34,954 bases of DNA from contig QZJY01000005.1 of the NCBI GenBank assembly GCA_003597995.1, positions 1-34,954 of the forward strand, read 5' to 3'. Below are positions 23,262 to 31,460 of this stretch, in pieces. Below the pieces are notes generated by a model that had not been told where the DNA came from, searched no databases, and saw only the letters and a list, made by a program, of their open reading frames with translations. A program made the translations under genes and the position numbers. Numbering within the stretch: position 1 is the stretch's first letter; each line of letters opens with the position of its first letter. The DNA comes from Dehalococcoidia bacterium (GTDB lineage: Bacteria > Chloroflexota > Dehalococcoidia > Dehalococcoidales > UBA1222).

Positions 23262-23492
23262 TCAGCCTTTCTCCAGCTCTTCCGTGATGTCCTGTGTCAT
23301 TTTGAGGAAAAGCTTCCGGATTTTTTTCATCACCTCGGCCGCGGCCTGTTCGCCGGCTTTGCGGGCTTCCGCGGCCGCCTGGCGGGCCTCAGCCGCTGCT
23401 TTCTCTGCAGTCACGATACTTGTTTCTATATCGTCAAGGATTTCAGGTAACGGTTTTTCCAGTATGATATGTTTTTTTTCTTTAGGTTCCAT
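23262..23492 (-). CDS. Small alanine-rich coiled-coil protein
   Basis: A 76-aa protein of unknown function, charged throughout, with a long helix containing near-repeats AAAEARQAAAEARKAGEQAA (about residues 34-53) and a basic-hydrophobic patch MKKIRKLFLKM afterwards. It is predicted to be a helical, probably oligomeric, cytoplasmic protein. ATG 23492 has GGGAGG 6 nt upstream. It is transcribed on its own from a promoter at 23539-23567. No family name can be given. Confidence 0.65.
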   Translation of the reverse strand: MEPKEKKHIILEKPLPEILDDIETSIVTAEKAAAEARQAAAEARKAGEQAAAEVMKKIRKLFLKMTQDITEELEKG

Positions 23493-23538
23493 GTGAATCC
23501 TCCCTGGTTGTAATAATTTGTGTGTTTTACTATTTTTA

Positions 23539-23567
23539 ATCATAACTTAAACCAAAAGATCTGTCAC
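23539..23567 (-). promoter_or_regulatory. Promoter of the alanine-rich coiled-coil gene
   Basis: Minus-strand GTGACA (23567-23562), a 17-nt spacer and TATGAT (23544-23539): 5 of 6 matches in each box. The leader is about 40 nt. Confidence 0.5.
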
Positions 23568-23643
23568 TATATAAATGTAAATAAGCCAGCCGGCTGCCAT
23601 GCTTGAAATGATAGAAGCGGTGCTTAAAGCGAGGGAAGAGAAT

Positions 23644-23687
23644 CCTCCGACTGTTAAAATCCTTGCGGTTTACTCCAGCCTCGGAGG
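23644..23687 (-). repeat. Inverted repeat CCTCCGA / TCGGAGG downstream of the 69-aa gene
   Basis: CCTCCGA (23644-23650) and TCGGAGG (23681-23687) are perfectly complementary, with a 30-nt interior that also contains CTG/CAG. It could stop transcription from the 69-aa gene, although no T tract follows. Confidence 0.3.
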
Positions 23688-23747
23688 GAAGTGGTGGTTT
23701 TTCTCTGCGCCAAACATTATGTCGTATTATTTTTGTTACTAGTCCGG

Positions 23748-23957
23748 TTAAAGTTTTGAATCGAAATCCAGACCCGCGGCATCGACACCGGCCTCTTCAA
23801 GCCTGGCTTTCGCCAGTTCCAGCTTCAACCGGAGCTCGTTGAGGCGCATTTTCAAGGCCTCGTTTTCAAGTTCCATCGCGTTCAACTTGTTGCGCATGGC
23901 GTTGGTGAATAACGTGATCAGGGATTCGGTATCCGCCATATCGAAATTATCAGCCAT
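23748..23957 (-). CDS. Small acidic coiled-coil protein
   Basis: A 69-aa protein of unknown function. After a short acidic start (MADNFDMADTES), one long amphipathic helix follows with leucines in heptad spacing (NKLNAMELENEALKMRLNEL onward), ending in an acidic tail. A dimeric coiled coil is likely. ATG 23957 has AAAGGAA upstream. It is on the same strand as the next small coiled-coil gene but about 250 nt away with a separate promoter, so not obviously one operon. Confidence 0.6.
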   Translation of the reverse strand: MADNFDMADTESLITLFTNAMRNKLNAMELENEALKMRLNELRLKLELAKARLEEAGVDAAGLDFDSKL

Positions 23958-24059
23958 CTTGTTCCTTTCTTTAATGCAATCCGTGGGTTAGTGCGACTAT
24001 TATACCACCATTCCCTTCCTATTTTCCTTTATCACTAATGGCAGACGCAGACAAGGGCT

Positions 24060-24089
24060 TTGACGTGCGCGGTGGGGGGGTGGCATAAT
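24060..24089 (+). promoter_or_regulatory. Promoter of the MFS transporter gene
   Basis: TTGACG (24060-24065), an 18-nt spacer and CATAAT (24084-24089): 5 of 6 in each box. The spacer contains a run of G. The predicted leader is about 55 nt. Confidence 0.5.
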
Positions 24090-24152
24090 GGGTAGTCTTG
24101 TTAATCGAATCTATATGCGGTTCACGCGGGATGCGCCTGGAACTGGATTGTA

Positions 24153-25760
24153 ATGGATAGCCCCCCGGTTAAACTCGGTTTGCGCGCGCTGCCCAGGCGC
24201 CAGATAGTCCTGACTATGGCGGGTGTACTCATGGCACTGTTCATGAGCTCGCTTGACCAGACCATAGTGAACACTGCCATGCCGCGTATCATCGTGGACC
24301 TGAATGGTTTTGCCCACTATACCTGGATAATCACTATCTACATCATTACCTCGGCCATAACCATCCCCATCATCGGCAAGCTGACCGACATGTATGGGCG
24401 CAAGCCGTTCTACATCGCCGGGATTGTCATATTCACCATCTCATCGTTTCTCTCCGGCTTAAGCCAGAGTATGATGCAGCTCATCATCTTCCGCGGCATA
24501 CAGGGCATCGGCGCCGGCGCCATGATAGCCAATGCCTTTACAGTCATCGCCGATATTTTCCCGCCCGCGGAGCGCGGCAAATACCAGGGCATCATCAGCG
24601 CTGTTTTCGGCATATCGGCCATCGTTGGTCCTTCGCTCGGCGGTTTTATCACGGATACTCTTTCATGGCACTGGATATTCTTCGTGAATGTGCCTATTGG
24701 CACTGCCGTCGTCGTTCTTTTCATATTGTTTTTCCCGGATGTCCGCCCGGCAGCGGGACATCGCCACCAGGTCGACTATCCCGGCATATTCACCCTATCG
24801 GTCGGCGTGGCTGCGCTGCTGCTGGCTCTGTCCTGGGGCGGCGCGCAGTATCCCTGGAATTCGTTCCCGGTAATCGGCCTACTCGCCCTGTTTGCGGTCA
24901 TGCTGGTAGCCTTTTTATATACTGAAATCAGGAGTCGCGAGCCGATCATCCCGCTATCTCTTTTCGGTAACCGCATTGTCGCCGTTTCTGAAATCGTGGT
25001 TTTTCTAACCGCCTTCGGCATGTTCGGAGCCATTACCTTCGTCCCGCTCTTTTTTCAAGGCGTGCTGGGAGCTACGGCGACCGCCAGCGGCGGATTTTTA
25101 ACGCCCATGATTTTGGGGCAAGTAAGCGGCAGCTTTATTTCTGGACAGTTGCTGTCGAGAACGGGAGGGCATTACCGCGTTCAGGGCGTGTTTGGTTTGG
25201 GACTTATGGCGGTTGGAATATTCTTTCTATCCAGGATGGGGACTGACACCAGTTTCGTAGTTGCCATCGTCAATATAGTTATGACGGGTTTCGGCCTGGG
25301 CATGACAATGCCTCTATATACCATCGCCGTACAGAATACTGTTCCCTATAACATGCTGGGAGTCGCTACCTCATCTGTACCCTTCATACGCTCGATCGGC
25401 GCCTCGGTTGGCCTAGCTATCTTCGGCTCCACCATGACTTCTCGCTTCGCGGCTGAATTCACGGGGCGGCTTTCACCGGCGCTCAGAGACGCGTTGCCGG
25501 CGGCACAGATAGATGCGCTGGGGCACAATCCGCAGACACTTCTCAGCGCAGCCTCGCAGGCGGAACTCAAGGATTTCCTGATGCAGGCCAGCCCGCAGGG
25601 AAGTCAGCTGTTCGATCAGCTTCAGGAAACGCTCAAACAGGCGTTAAGCTCGGCGCTGCGTGAGGTTTTTATCATCTCGCTGATTACGGCTGTCCTGGCT
25701 ATAGGCGTGCACCTCTTTATAAAAGAAATACCGCTGCGCAAAGAACACAGGAACAGATAG
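24153..25760 (+). CDS. MFS exporter of the DHA2 (EmrB/QacA, 14-helix) family
   Basis: Proton-driven multidrug or metabolite exporter of the inner membrane, 535 aa, consistent with 14 membrane segments. Motif D1-like SSLDQTIVNTAMPRI near residues 30-44, motif A DMYGRKP, motif C-like GPSLGGFITD and the DHA2 signature WHWIFFVNVPIG are visible. A soluble loop of about 90 residues rich in A, Q and L precedes the last helix. The substrate cannot be predicted. No regulator or membrane-fusion partner is adjacent. The ribosome binding site is weak. Confidence 0.92.
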   Translation: MDSPPVKLGLRALPRRQIVLTMAGVLMALFMSSLDQTIVNTAMPRIIVDLNGFAHYTWIITIYIITSAITIPIIGKLTDMYGRKPFYIAGIVIFTISSFLSGLSQSMMQLIIFRGIQGIGAGAMIANAFTVIADIFPPAERGKYQGIISAVFGISAIVGPSLGGFITDTLSWHWIFFVNVPIGTAVVVLFILFFPDVRPAAGHRHQVDYPGIFTLSVGVAALLLALSWGGAQYPWNSFPVIGLLALFAVMLVAFLYTEIRSREPIIPLSLFGNRIVAVSEIVVFLTAFGMFGAITFVPLFFQGVLGATATASGGFLTPMILGQVSGSFISGQLLSRTGGHYRVQGVFGLGLMAVGIFFLSRMGTDTSFVVAIVNIVMTGFGLGMTMPLYTIAVQNTVPYNMLGVATSSVPFIRSIGASVGLAIFGSTMTSRFAAEFTGRLSPALRDALPAAQIDALGHNPQTLLSAASQAELKDFLMQASPQGSQLFDQLQETLKQALSSALREVFIISLITAVLAIGVHLFIKEIPLRKEHRNR

Positions 25761-25801
25761 CCGTACAGCGGTCCCAGCAGTGCGACACCCTCCGTATAGC
25801 C

Positions 25802-25837
25802 TAGCCAAACGGGGCTAATATGTGTATAATGTAGCCC
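25802..25837 (+). promoter_or_regulatory. hppA promoter with inverted repeat around the -10 box
   Basis: TAGCCA (25802-25807), a 17-nt spacer and TATAAT (25825-25830). GGGCTA (25812-25817) and TAGCCC (25832-25837) flank the -10 box as a perfect inverted repeat and could form an operator. Confidence 0.5.
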
Positions 25838-25877
25838 AAAAATATTTCAGAAATCATATAGAAAAGGAGAAAACTTA

Positions 25878-28037
25878 ATGCCCGGTCTTTTCTGGATAGT
25901 GCCCGTATCCGGTGTGCTCACGGTGCTGTTCGTGCTGTGGCTGGCACGCAACGTGCTCAAGCGCGACAGCGGCACGCCCAAGATGAAGGAAATAGGCGAC
26001 ATGATCTTCCAGGGCGCCTGGGCTTTCATGAAGCGTCAGTACAGCACGATTGCCATTTTCTCGGTGGCGATAGCCATTATCATCGGCGTCCTGGTCGGCG
26101 TGCTGGGCGGCAATGAAGCCGGATATACCGGCTTTGCCATCGGCTGGCGTACTTCTGTGGCCTTCCTGGTGGGAGCCCTGTGCTCCGCCGTAGCCGGTTT
26201 TGTTGGCATGTATATAGCTGTCAAATCCAACGTCCGCTGCGCCTCCGCCGCTCAGAAAAGCCTGAGGGAGGCGGTAACCGTAGCTTTGCGGGGTGGTGGC
26301 GTGGCTGGATTCCTCATTACAGCGTTGAGCCTTATCGGTGTCACGGTTATATTTTTTGCCTTCGGGGGATACAGCAAACCCGAAATCGCTCCTCACCTCA
26401 TCGTGGGTTTTGGCTTCGGTGCCAGTTTCGTGGCCCTTTTCGCACAACTCGGCGGCGGTATTTATACCAAGGCCGCTGATGTGGGCGCCGACCTGGTCGG
26501 CAAGGTGGAATCGGGCATTCCGGAAGATGACCCGCGCAATCCCGCCGTGATTGCGGACCTGGTGGGTGATAACGTCGGCGACTGCGCCGGACGCGGCGCG
26601 GACCTTTTCGAATCCACGGCTGCCGAGAATATCGGCGCCATGATCCTGGGTATCGCGGCTTATCTGGTAACAAAAAATGTCGTCTGGATACTCTTTCCGC
26701 TGGTGGTGCGCGGCTTCGGCATGGTCGCCAGCATGGTGGGGTTGATGGTCGTCAAAGCCAAGGAGGGCGAAAACCCCATGAATGCCCTCAACCGCGGCTA
26801 TTATGTGGCGCTCCTCCTCTCCGTGGTTGGCCTTTTCCTGAGCGTCTACTTTATGCTGCACAAGGACCTCAATGGCAAGGAGATGTGGCTTTTCGCTGCC
26901 GGGCTGGTGGGCATTATCGCCAGTGTTATCGTGGTCTTCGTGACACAGTATTACACCGAGTTCCGTTTCCGCCCCGTTAGAGAGATCGCAGAGGCTTCCA
27001 AGACCGGGCCGGCCACCAACATCATCGCCGGGCTTTCGGTAGGTTTTGAAACCACTTTTGCTACGGCTCTTATCATCGGCGTAGCCCTCATGCTGGCTTA
27101 CTGGTTTGGCACTCTTAGCGGTGTGGCTGGCGCTGGCGCGTTCGGTACTGCCGTGGCCACCATGGGCATGCTGATGACCTGTCCCTACATCCTTACTATG
27201 GATACATTCGGCCCTATTACCGACAACGCCAACGGCATTAACGAGATGGCTGGCGCCGGGCCCGAGGTGCGCAAAATTACAGACCGTCTGGATGCGGTCG
27301 GCAATACTACCAAGGCCTTGACCAAGGGCTATGCGCTGGTTTCAGCCGGTCTGGCGGCTTTCCTGCTGTTCCAGGCCTATCTCGACCGAGTCTCATTCAT
27401 CAAGTTTGGTGTAGTCGGACAATATGCGGTAGTCGATATCGCCCGCATTGAGGTTTTTGTGGGCGCTTTGCTGGCCGCAATGGTGGTCTATCTGTTCAGC
27501 GCCATGGCCATAAAAGCCGTCGGCAAAACAGCCGGTAAAATTATCGAAGAAGTTCGCCGCCAGTTCAAGGCTGACCCTGAAATACTCAATCCCAAAGATC
27601 CCGCTCATCCCCACAAACCGGATTATGCCAGGGCCGTGGATATCACCGCCCGCGCCGGCCTGCATGAGATGATTGCCCCCGGACTTCTTCCCGTCCTCGC
27701 TCCGGTCATTGTCGGGCTTGTTTTCAAGTGGATGGGCTACGATGCGCCCATGGTGGTAGCTGCCTTCCTGATGGTGGGAACCATCGGCGGCATCATGATG
27801 GCGTCGTTTATGAACAACGGCGGCGGCGCCTGGGACAATGCCAAGAAGATGATTGAAGACGGGCAGCTCAAGGACGAAAAGGGCAACGTTCTCGGCAAGA
27901 AGACCCCCGCTCACGCGGCAGCCGTGGTGGGCGATACTATCGGCGACCCCCTTAAAGATACGGCCGGCCCTTCCCTGCACGTCTTAATCAAACTCCTGGC
28001 TACTATCACTCTGGTATTGGTTCCTCTGTTCATCTAA
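25878..28037 (+). CDS. hppA: Membrane H+-translocating pyrophosphatase, K+-independent type
   Basis: Couples PPi hydrolysis to proton pumping across the membrane; 719 aa, about 16 helices. The PPi/Mg2+ site appears as KAADVGADLVGKVESGIPED and DNVGDCAGRGADLFES, with the late DNAKKMIEDG and GDTIGDPLKDTAGPS. The motif GNTTKALTKG (475-484) has K479 and T482 at the positions that separate subclasses; a lysine there replaces bound K+ (known from Carboxydothermus mutants), so this enzyme should be K+-independent. The ATG has AGGAGAAA upstream. It is followed by a strong terminator, so probably monocistronic. In an energy-limited anaerobe it can recover energy from biosynthetic PPi. Confidence 0.96.
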   Translation: MPGLFWIVPVSGVLTVLFVLWLARNVLKRDSGTPKMKEIGDMIFQGAWAFMKRQYSTIAIFSVAIAIIIGVLVGVLGGNEAGYTGFAIGWRTSVAFLVGALCSAVAGFVGMYIAVKSNVRCASAAQKSLREAVTVALRGGGVAGFLITALSLIGVTVIFFAFGGYSKPEIAPHLIVGFGFGASFVALFAQLGGGIYTKAADVGADLVGKVESGIPEDDPRNPAVIADLVGDNVGDCAGRGADLFESTAAENIGAMILGIAAYLVTKNVVWILFPLVVRGFGMVASMVGLMVVKAKEGENPMNALNRGYYVALLLSVVGLFLSVYFMLHKDLNGKEMWLFAAGLVGIIASVIVVFVTQYYTEFRFRPVREIAEASKTGPATNIIAGLSVGFETTFATALIIGVALMLAYWFGTLSGVAGAGAFGTAVATMGMLMTCPYILTMDTFGPITDNANGINEMAGAGPEVRKITDRLDAVGNTTKALTKGYALVSAGLAAFLLFQAYLDRVSFIKFGVVGQYAVVDIARIEVFVGALLAAMVVYLFSAMAIKAVGKTAGKIIEEVRRQFKADPEILNPKDPAHPHKPDYARAVDITARAGLHEMIAPGLLPVLAPVIVGLVFKWMGYDAPMVVAAFLMVGTIGGIMMASFMNNGGGAWDNAKKMIEDGQLKDEKGNVLGKKTPAHAAAVVGDTIGDPLKDTAGPSLHVLIKLLATITLVLVPLFI

Positions 28038-28062
28038 CAACTCAGCAATGTTGAAAAACCGA

Positions 28063-28094
28063 GGGGCAGCCAGGCGGCTGCCCCTTCTTTGTTT
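28063..28094 (+). terminator. Intrinsic terminator after hppA
   Basis: GGGGCAGCC (28063-28071), loop AGGC, GGCTGCCCC (28076-28084), then TTCTTTGTTT: a perfect 9-bp GC-rich stem with a T-rich tail. Confidence 0.9.
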
Positions 28095-28131
28095 ATATCG
28101 AGAGGTTGTTTCGTGTAAAATATGTTCTGAC

Positions 28132-30483
28132 ATGGACAACAAAGACCTGGAACTCCTGGAATTTCCCCGTATCAGAGATATTATCGCCGGGTATTGTTCC
28201 TTTTCTCTGAGCCGCGAGGCGGCGCTCGGCCTCACGCCCTCGTCAGACTTTGCCGAGGTCGAGGCACGGCTGGCCGAATCTTCAGAGGCACGCCATCTTC
28301 TTGAAGCGGAACCCTCAATCGGCGTATCCGGCATCGAGGATGTCACCTCGGTAGTCATCGCTGCCGGGCGGGGCAAGATACTCGACCCGCAAAGCCTCAA
28401 CGCCGTACGCGTCACCCTGGAGGTGCTCAGAATACTGCGGGAGAAAGTTTCGCATCACGCAGAAGAACTGCCACACCTCTGGGCTTATGCCTGCAATATC
28501 ACGGCGCACGGAGGGCTGGGAAACGTCATCAGCCGCGCTATTTCGCCTGATGGAGAGCTGCTGCCCAACGCCTCGGCCAAACTGGCCTCCATCCGCCATA
28601 ACCAGCGCTCGCGCCGCGCCGAGCTGGTGGATAAGCTCCAGGCTTACATCACCTCTGACGCCGGCCGCCGCTACATACAGGAACCGATTGTCACCGAGCG
28701 CGAAGGCCGTTTCGTCATCGCCGTCAAAAGTGAATTCCGCGGCGAGGTCAAAGGCATCGTCCACGATGTTTCCAACAGCGGTGCCAGTATTTTCGTAGAA
28801 CCCTGGCAGACTCTTGAGTTGGGTAATGCCATCAAGGAACTCCAGATTGAAGAACAGCGCGAGATAGAGCGCATACTCACTGAGCTGAGCGCTGCTGTGG
28901 GAGATATCTGTGACAGTATCTCGGCGGGCATCAAGGCCGCCGCCGCGATTGATTTTTCGCTGGCAAGGGCCCGTTTTGCGGGACGCTTCAGAGCCACTGA
29001 AGCGCAAATCTACCGCCCCACCGATGCCAAGCCGCCATTGGTACACCTTGAGGCAGCGCGCCATCCCCTTATAGGCGACAGCGCTGTGCCCATAGATGTC
29101 GACCTCGGGAAGGACTTCTCCGTGCTGGTCATCACCGGCCCCAACACCGGCGGCAAGACGGTGTGTCTCAAGACAGTTGGCCTGTTATGCGCCATGACAC
29201 AGGCTGGCCTGCCCATTCCGGCCTCCCCCGCCAGCCACCTGCCGGTACTGGACGGCATTTACGCCGACATCGGCGACGAGCAAAGCATAGCGCAGACCCT
29301 CTCCACCTTCGGCTGGCACATGAGCAACATCAGTCGCATACTCAAATCGGCGCGGGGCTACAATCTCGTCGTGCTCGACGAGCTGGGGGCCAGCACCGAC
29401 CCGCTGGAAGGTTCCGCCCTGGCGCGCGCCATACTGCTTTTCCTGCTGCAAAACAAGTTTCTGGCGGCGGTAACCACGCACTACACCGACCTGAAAGTGT
29501 TTGCCCACGTCACGCCGGGGCTGGAAAACGCCTCCTTCGATTTCGATCCCCGCACCCTCACCCCCACTTTTCACCTGACGCTGGGCATTCCGGGCGGCTC
29601 GAACGCCATCGCCACGGCATCTCACTTCGGGCTGCCGGAAGCGGTGGTTTCTCAGGCACGCGCCGCGCTCAGCCAGGAAAACCAGCAGATGGAGACGCTT
29701 CTTATCAGCCTGAATGCCGAAAAGCAGCATCTTGTTGACGTCAACAAAGAGCTGGAGAGAGAGAAGAGTACTTATCTGAAGCAGAACGAGATGCTTTCCG
29801 CCGAACTCAAAAAACTATGCGACGAGCAACAGGCCATGATACGTTCCGCCCGCGACGATATCGTGGCCGAGGTAGCCTCGCTGCAAAAAGAGATAAACAG
29901 CGCCTCGGCGGAGCTTAAAAGGCAGGTGTCGAAGACGGCTGTCAGCGGAGCGCGCGAGTCCTCCAAAAAAGTGAGGGAACGACTGAACCAGGGCATCTTC
30001 GCCCGGCAGACGGAACAGGCCGCCACATCGGAAGAGGGCGAGATAGCGGTGGGAGACCGCGTGTGGCTCAGGGAGTATGACGTCAAGGGCACGGTCACGG
30101 CGCTGAACCCGGAAAGCGGCCAGGTTGAGGTCATTGCCGGGGCCCTGCGTTTCAGGGTCGGACGGGACAATGTCGCCCGGTTGTCGGGCGCGCAGCCGGA
30201 AGCCTCTCAGGCGGTGAAACTGCACACGGCTCCCCGCTCCGTGCCCATGGAGCTTGACCTGCGCGGCAAACGTGCGGAGGAAATCGAGCCGCTACTGGAC
30301 AACTACCTGAGCGACGCCGCCGTGGCGCGGTTGCCGTGGGTGCGCATCATTCACGGCTTCGGCACGGGCGCGGTGCGCAGCATTGTGCGGGAAATGGCCG
30401 GGCGGCACCCGCTGGCAAAGAGCTTCAAGAGCGCCGAACAGAATGAGGGCGGCGGCGGGGCGACGATTATCAATTTGAGGTAA
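28132..30483 (+). CDS. mutS2: MutS2 family ATPase/endonuclease
   Basis: MutS-like ATPase, 783 aa, lacking the mismatch-recognition domain. Family members suppress homologous recombination or act on collided ribosomes. The core and clamp occupy about residues 1-320; Walker A TGPNTGGKTV lies near residue 337, with the DELGAST Walker B region after it. A coiled coil (about 515-620), a KOW-like segment (GDRVWLREYDVKGTV) and a C-terminal Smr nuclease domain (LDLRGKRAEE to IIHGFGTGAV) follow. I choose ATG 28132; the frame is open to 28048 but crosses the hppA terminator. TAAAAT at 28116-28121 lies so close to the ATG that the transcript may be leaderless. Confidence 0.95.
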   Translation: MDNKDLELLEFPRIRDIIAGYCSFSLSREAALGLTPSSDFAEVEARLAESSEARHLLEAEPSIGVSGIEDVTSVVIAAGRGKILDPQSLNAVRVTLEVLRILREKVSHHAEELPHLWAYACNITAHGGLGNVISRAISPDGELLPNASAKLASIRHNQRSRRAELVDKLQAYITSDAGRRYIQEPIVTEREGRFVIAVKSEFRGEVKGIVHDVSNSGASIFVEPWQTLELGNAIKELQIEEQREIERILTELSAAVGDICDSISAGIKAAAAIDFSLARARFAGRFRATEAQIYRPTDAKPPLVHLEAARHPLIGDSAVPIDVDLGKDFSVLVITGPNTGGKTVCLKTVGLLCAMTQAGLPIPASPASHLPVLDGIYADIGDEQSIAQTLSTFGWHMSNISRILKSARGYNLVVLDELGASTDPLEGSALARAILLFLLQNKFLAAVTTHYTDLKVFAHVTPGLENASFDFDPRTLTPTFHLTLGIPGGSNAIATASHFGLPEAVVSQARAALSQENQQMETLLISLNAEKQHLVDVNKELEREKSTYLKQNEMLSAELKKLCDEQQAMIRSARDDIVAEVASLQKEINSASAELKRQVSKTAVSGARESSKKVRERLNQGIFARQTEQAATSEEGEIAVGDRVWLREYDVKGTVTALNPESGQVEVIAGALRFRVGRDNVARLSGAQPEASQAVKLHTAPRSVPMELDLRGKRAEEIEPLLDNYLSDAAVARLPWVRIIHGFGTGAVRSIVREMAGRHPLAKSFKSAEQNEGGGGATIINLR

Positions 30484-30521
30484 GGCCGGCCTGATTATCC
30501 TCGAAAAAAGAGAGGAAGAAA

Positions 30522-30551
30522 ATGCCTATTCTAGTTGATACAATTACGTAG
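30522..30551 (+). other. Nine-codon frame ending in TAG, in frame with the HEPN-like gene
   Basis: ATG at 30522 with AGAGGAAG upstream encodes MPILVDTIT before TAG. Continuing through the TAG gives RKLVLAKQLYQQ, i.e. the HEPN-like frame. It is either the original start of that gene, broken by a nonsense change, or a minicistron coupled to the TTG start. Confidence 0.5.
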
Positions 30552-30557
30552 AGGAAA

Positions 30558-31436
30558 TTGGTATTGGCTAAACAACTATATCAGCAGGCTGTTGTTCAAT
30601 CAATGTCAAGACACAGTAGTGTCGGCAGGATTATGTCGGTTATTGGTTTTGACATATCTGTGGAGACAACATTAAAAGCCGTGGTAGGTTCACTAGATGC
30701 CTCAAGTACTCCAAACGATAGATTTCAGGGCTTGGTCCAACAAGTTGAAAACTTATTAGCTAACGCAGGTTCCAACCAACTGCCAGATAAGGCAAATATC
30801 CAACATATTCACGCAATTCGGAATGATGCACAACACAAAGCAAGATACCCTAATGAAATAGAGGTCAGTGACTGTCGCACCTATGCCAGGGATTTTCTAC
30901 AGAAGATTCTTCAGGACACATGGGGTCTTCAATTTGAAAGAATTAGCCTCATTGACCTTATCCAAAATGATGAGGCGAGGAAATACCTTGCTGATGCTGA
31001 ATCTGCTTTGGAGAAGGGGGATTACCGTCGTGCAGTGGAAGAGGCAGCTGCCGGGTTAACGCGGGCGCTAGCAAAGGTAAAGGCATCCTTGGTTGGTAAA
31101 GACCAGTTGTTCATAGATGGGATTATCGTGCAGAAATCAATACGGGAGCCAGGGCCAGATGAATCTATATTAGAAGCATTCAGAAAGATGCAGGATACTC
31201 TAATGTATTTGTCTCTAGGAATGAATATAGCCGACCACATGCATTTTTACGAAATTGCGGGTATGACAATTTTTACAATCAACGGAAAACACGAGCAATT
31301 TGGAGTTAAAGAACCGCTTCAGCAAAAGGATGCCGAGTTCGTAGTGGCATATTGCACTGATTCTGTGGTTCAGATTGAAGAGCAAGTAGGCAGCCTCGAT
31401 AAACCCTTCGGGAAGGATTTTTATTATTGGCACTAA
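30558..31436 (+). CDS. HEPN-like protein of unknown role, AT-rich, with an in-frame TAG upstream
   Basis: 292 aa. R88-NDAQ-H93 within IQHIHAIRNDAQHKARY fits the R-x4-H active-site motif of HEPN ribonuclease-like domains, and the surrounding sequence is helical. A second region (about 130-170) is a charged helical hairpin (ARKYLADAESALEKGDYRRA, TPR-like). The last 100 residues are unrecognised. The listed start is TTG 30558; TTG 30564 is 9 nt after GAGG and equally likely. An ATG at 30522 with a good AGAGGAAG site is in the same frame but meets TAG at 30549-30551 after nine codons. The gene is clearly more AT-rich than mutS2 and glmS, suggesting transfer. A defence or toxin function is possible but unproven. 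Confidence 0.72.
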   Translation: MVLAKQLYQQAVVQSMSRHSSVGRIMSVIGFDISVETTLKAVVGSLDASSTPNDRFQGLVQQVENLLANAGSNQLPDKANIQHIHAIRNDAQHKARYPNEIEVSDCRTYARDFLQKILQDTWGLQFERISLIDLIQNDEARKYLADAESALEKGDYRRAVEEAAAGLTRALAKVKASLVGKDQLFIDGIIVQKSIREPGPDESILEAFRKMQDTLMYLSLGMNIADHMHFYEIAGMTIFTINGKHEQFGVKEPLQQKDAEFVVAYCTDSVVQIEEQVGSLDKPFGKDFYYWH

Positions 31437-31439
31437 TCT

Positions 31440-31460
31440 AGAAGATTCCCTGGGTCTTCT
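31440..31460. terminator. Hairpin between convergent genes
   Basis: AGAAGA (31440-31445) pairs with TCTTCT (31455-31460), with a CCC/GGG core between. It lies just after the HEPN-like stop and before the end of the opposing gene. There is no T tract, so only a weak terminator candidate. Confidence 0.35.

Noticed and set aside
25875-26861. 328-codon minus-strand open frame
   Set aside because: Antisense to hppA, histidine- and glycine-rich mirror composition, no ribosome binding site or domain.
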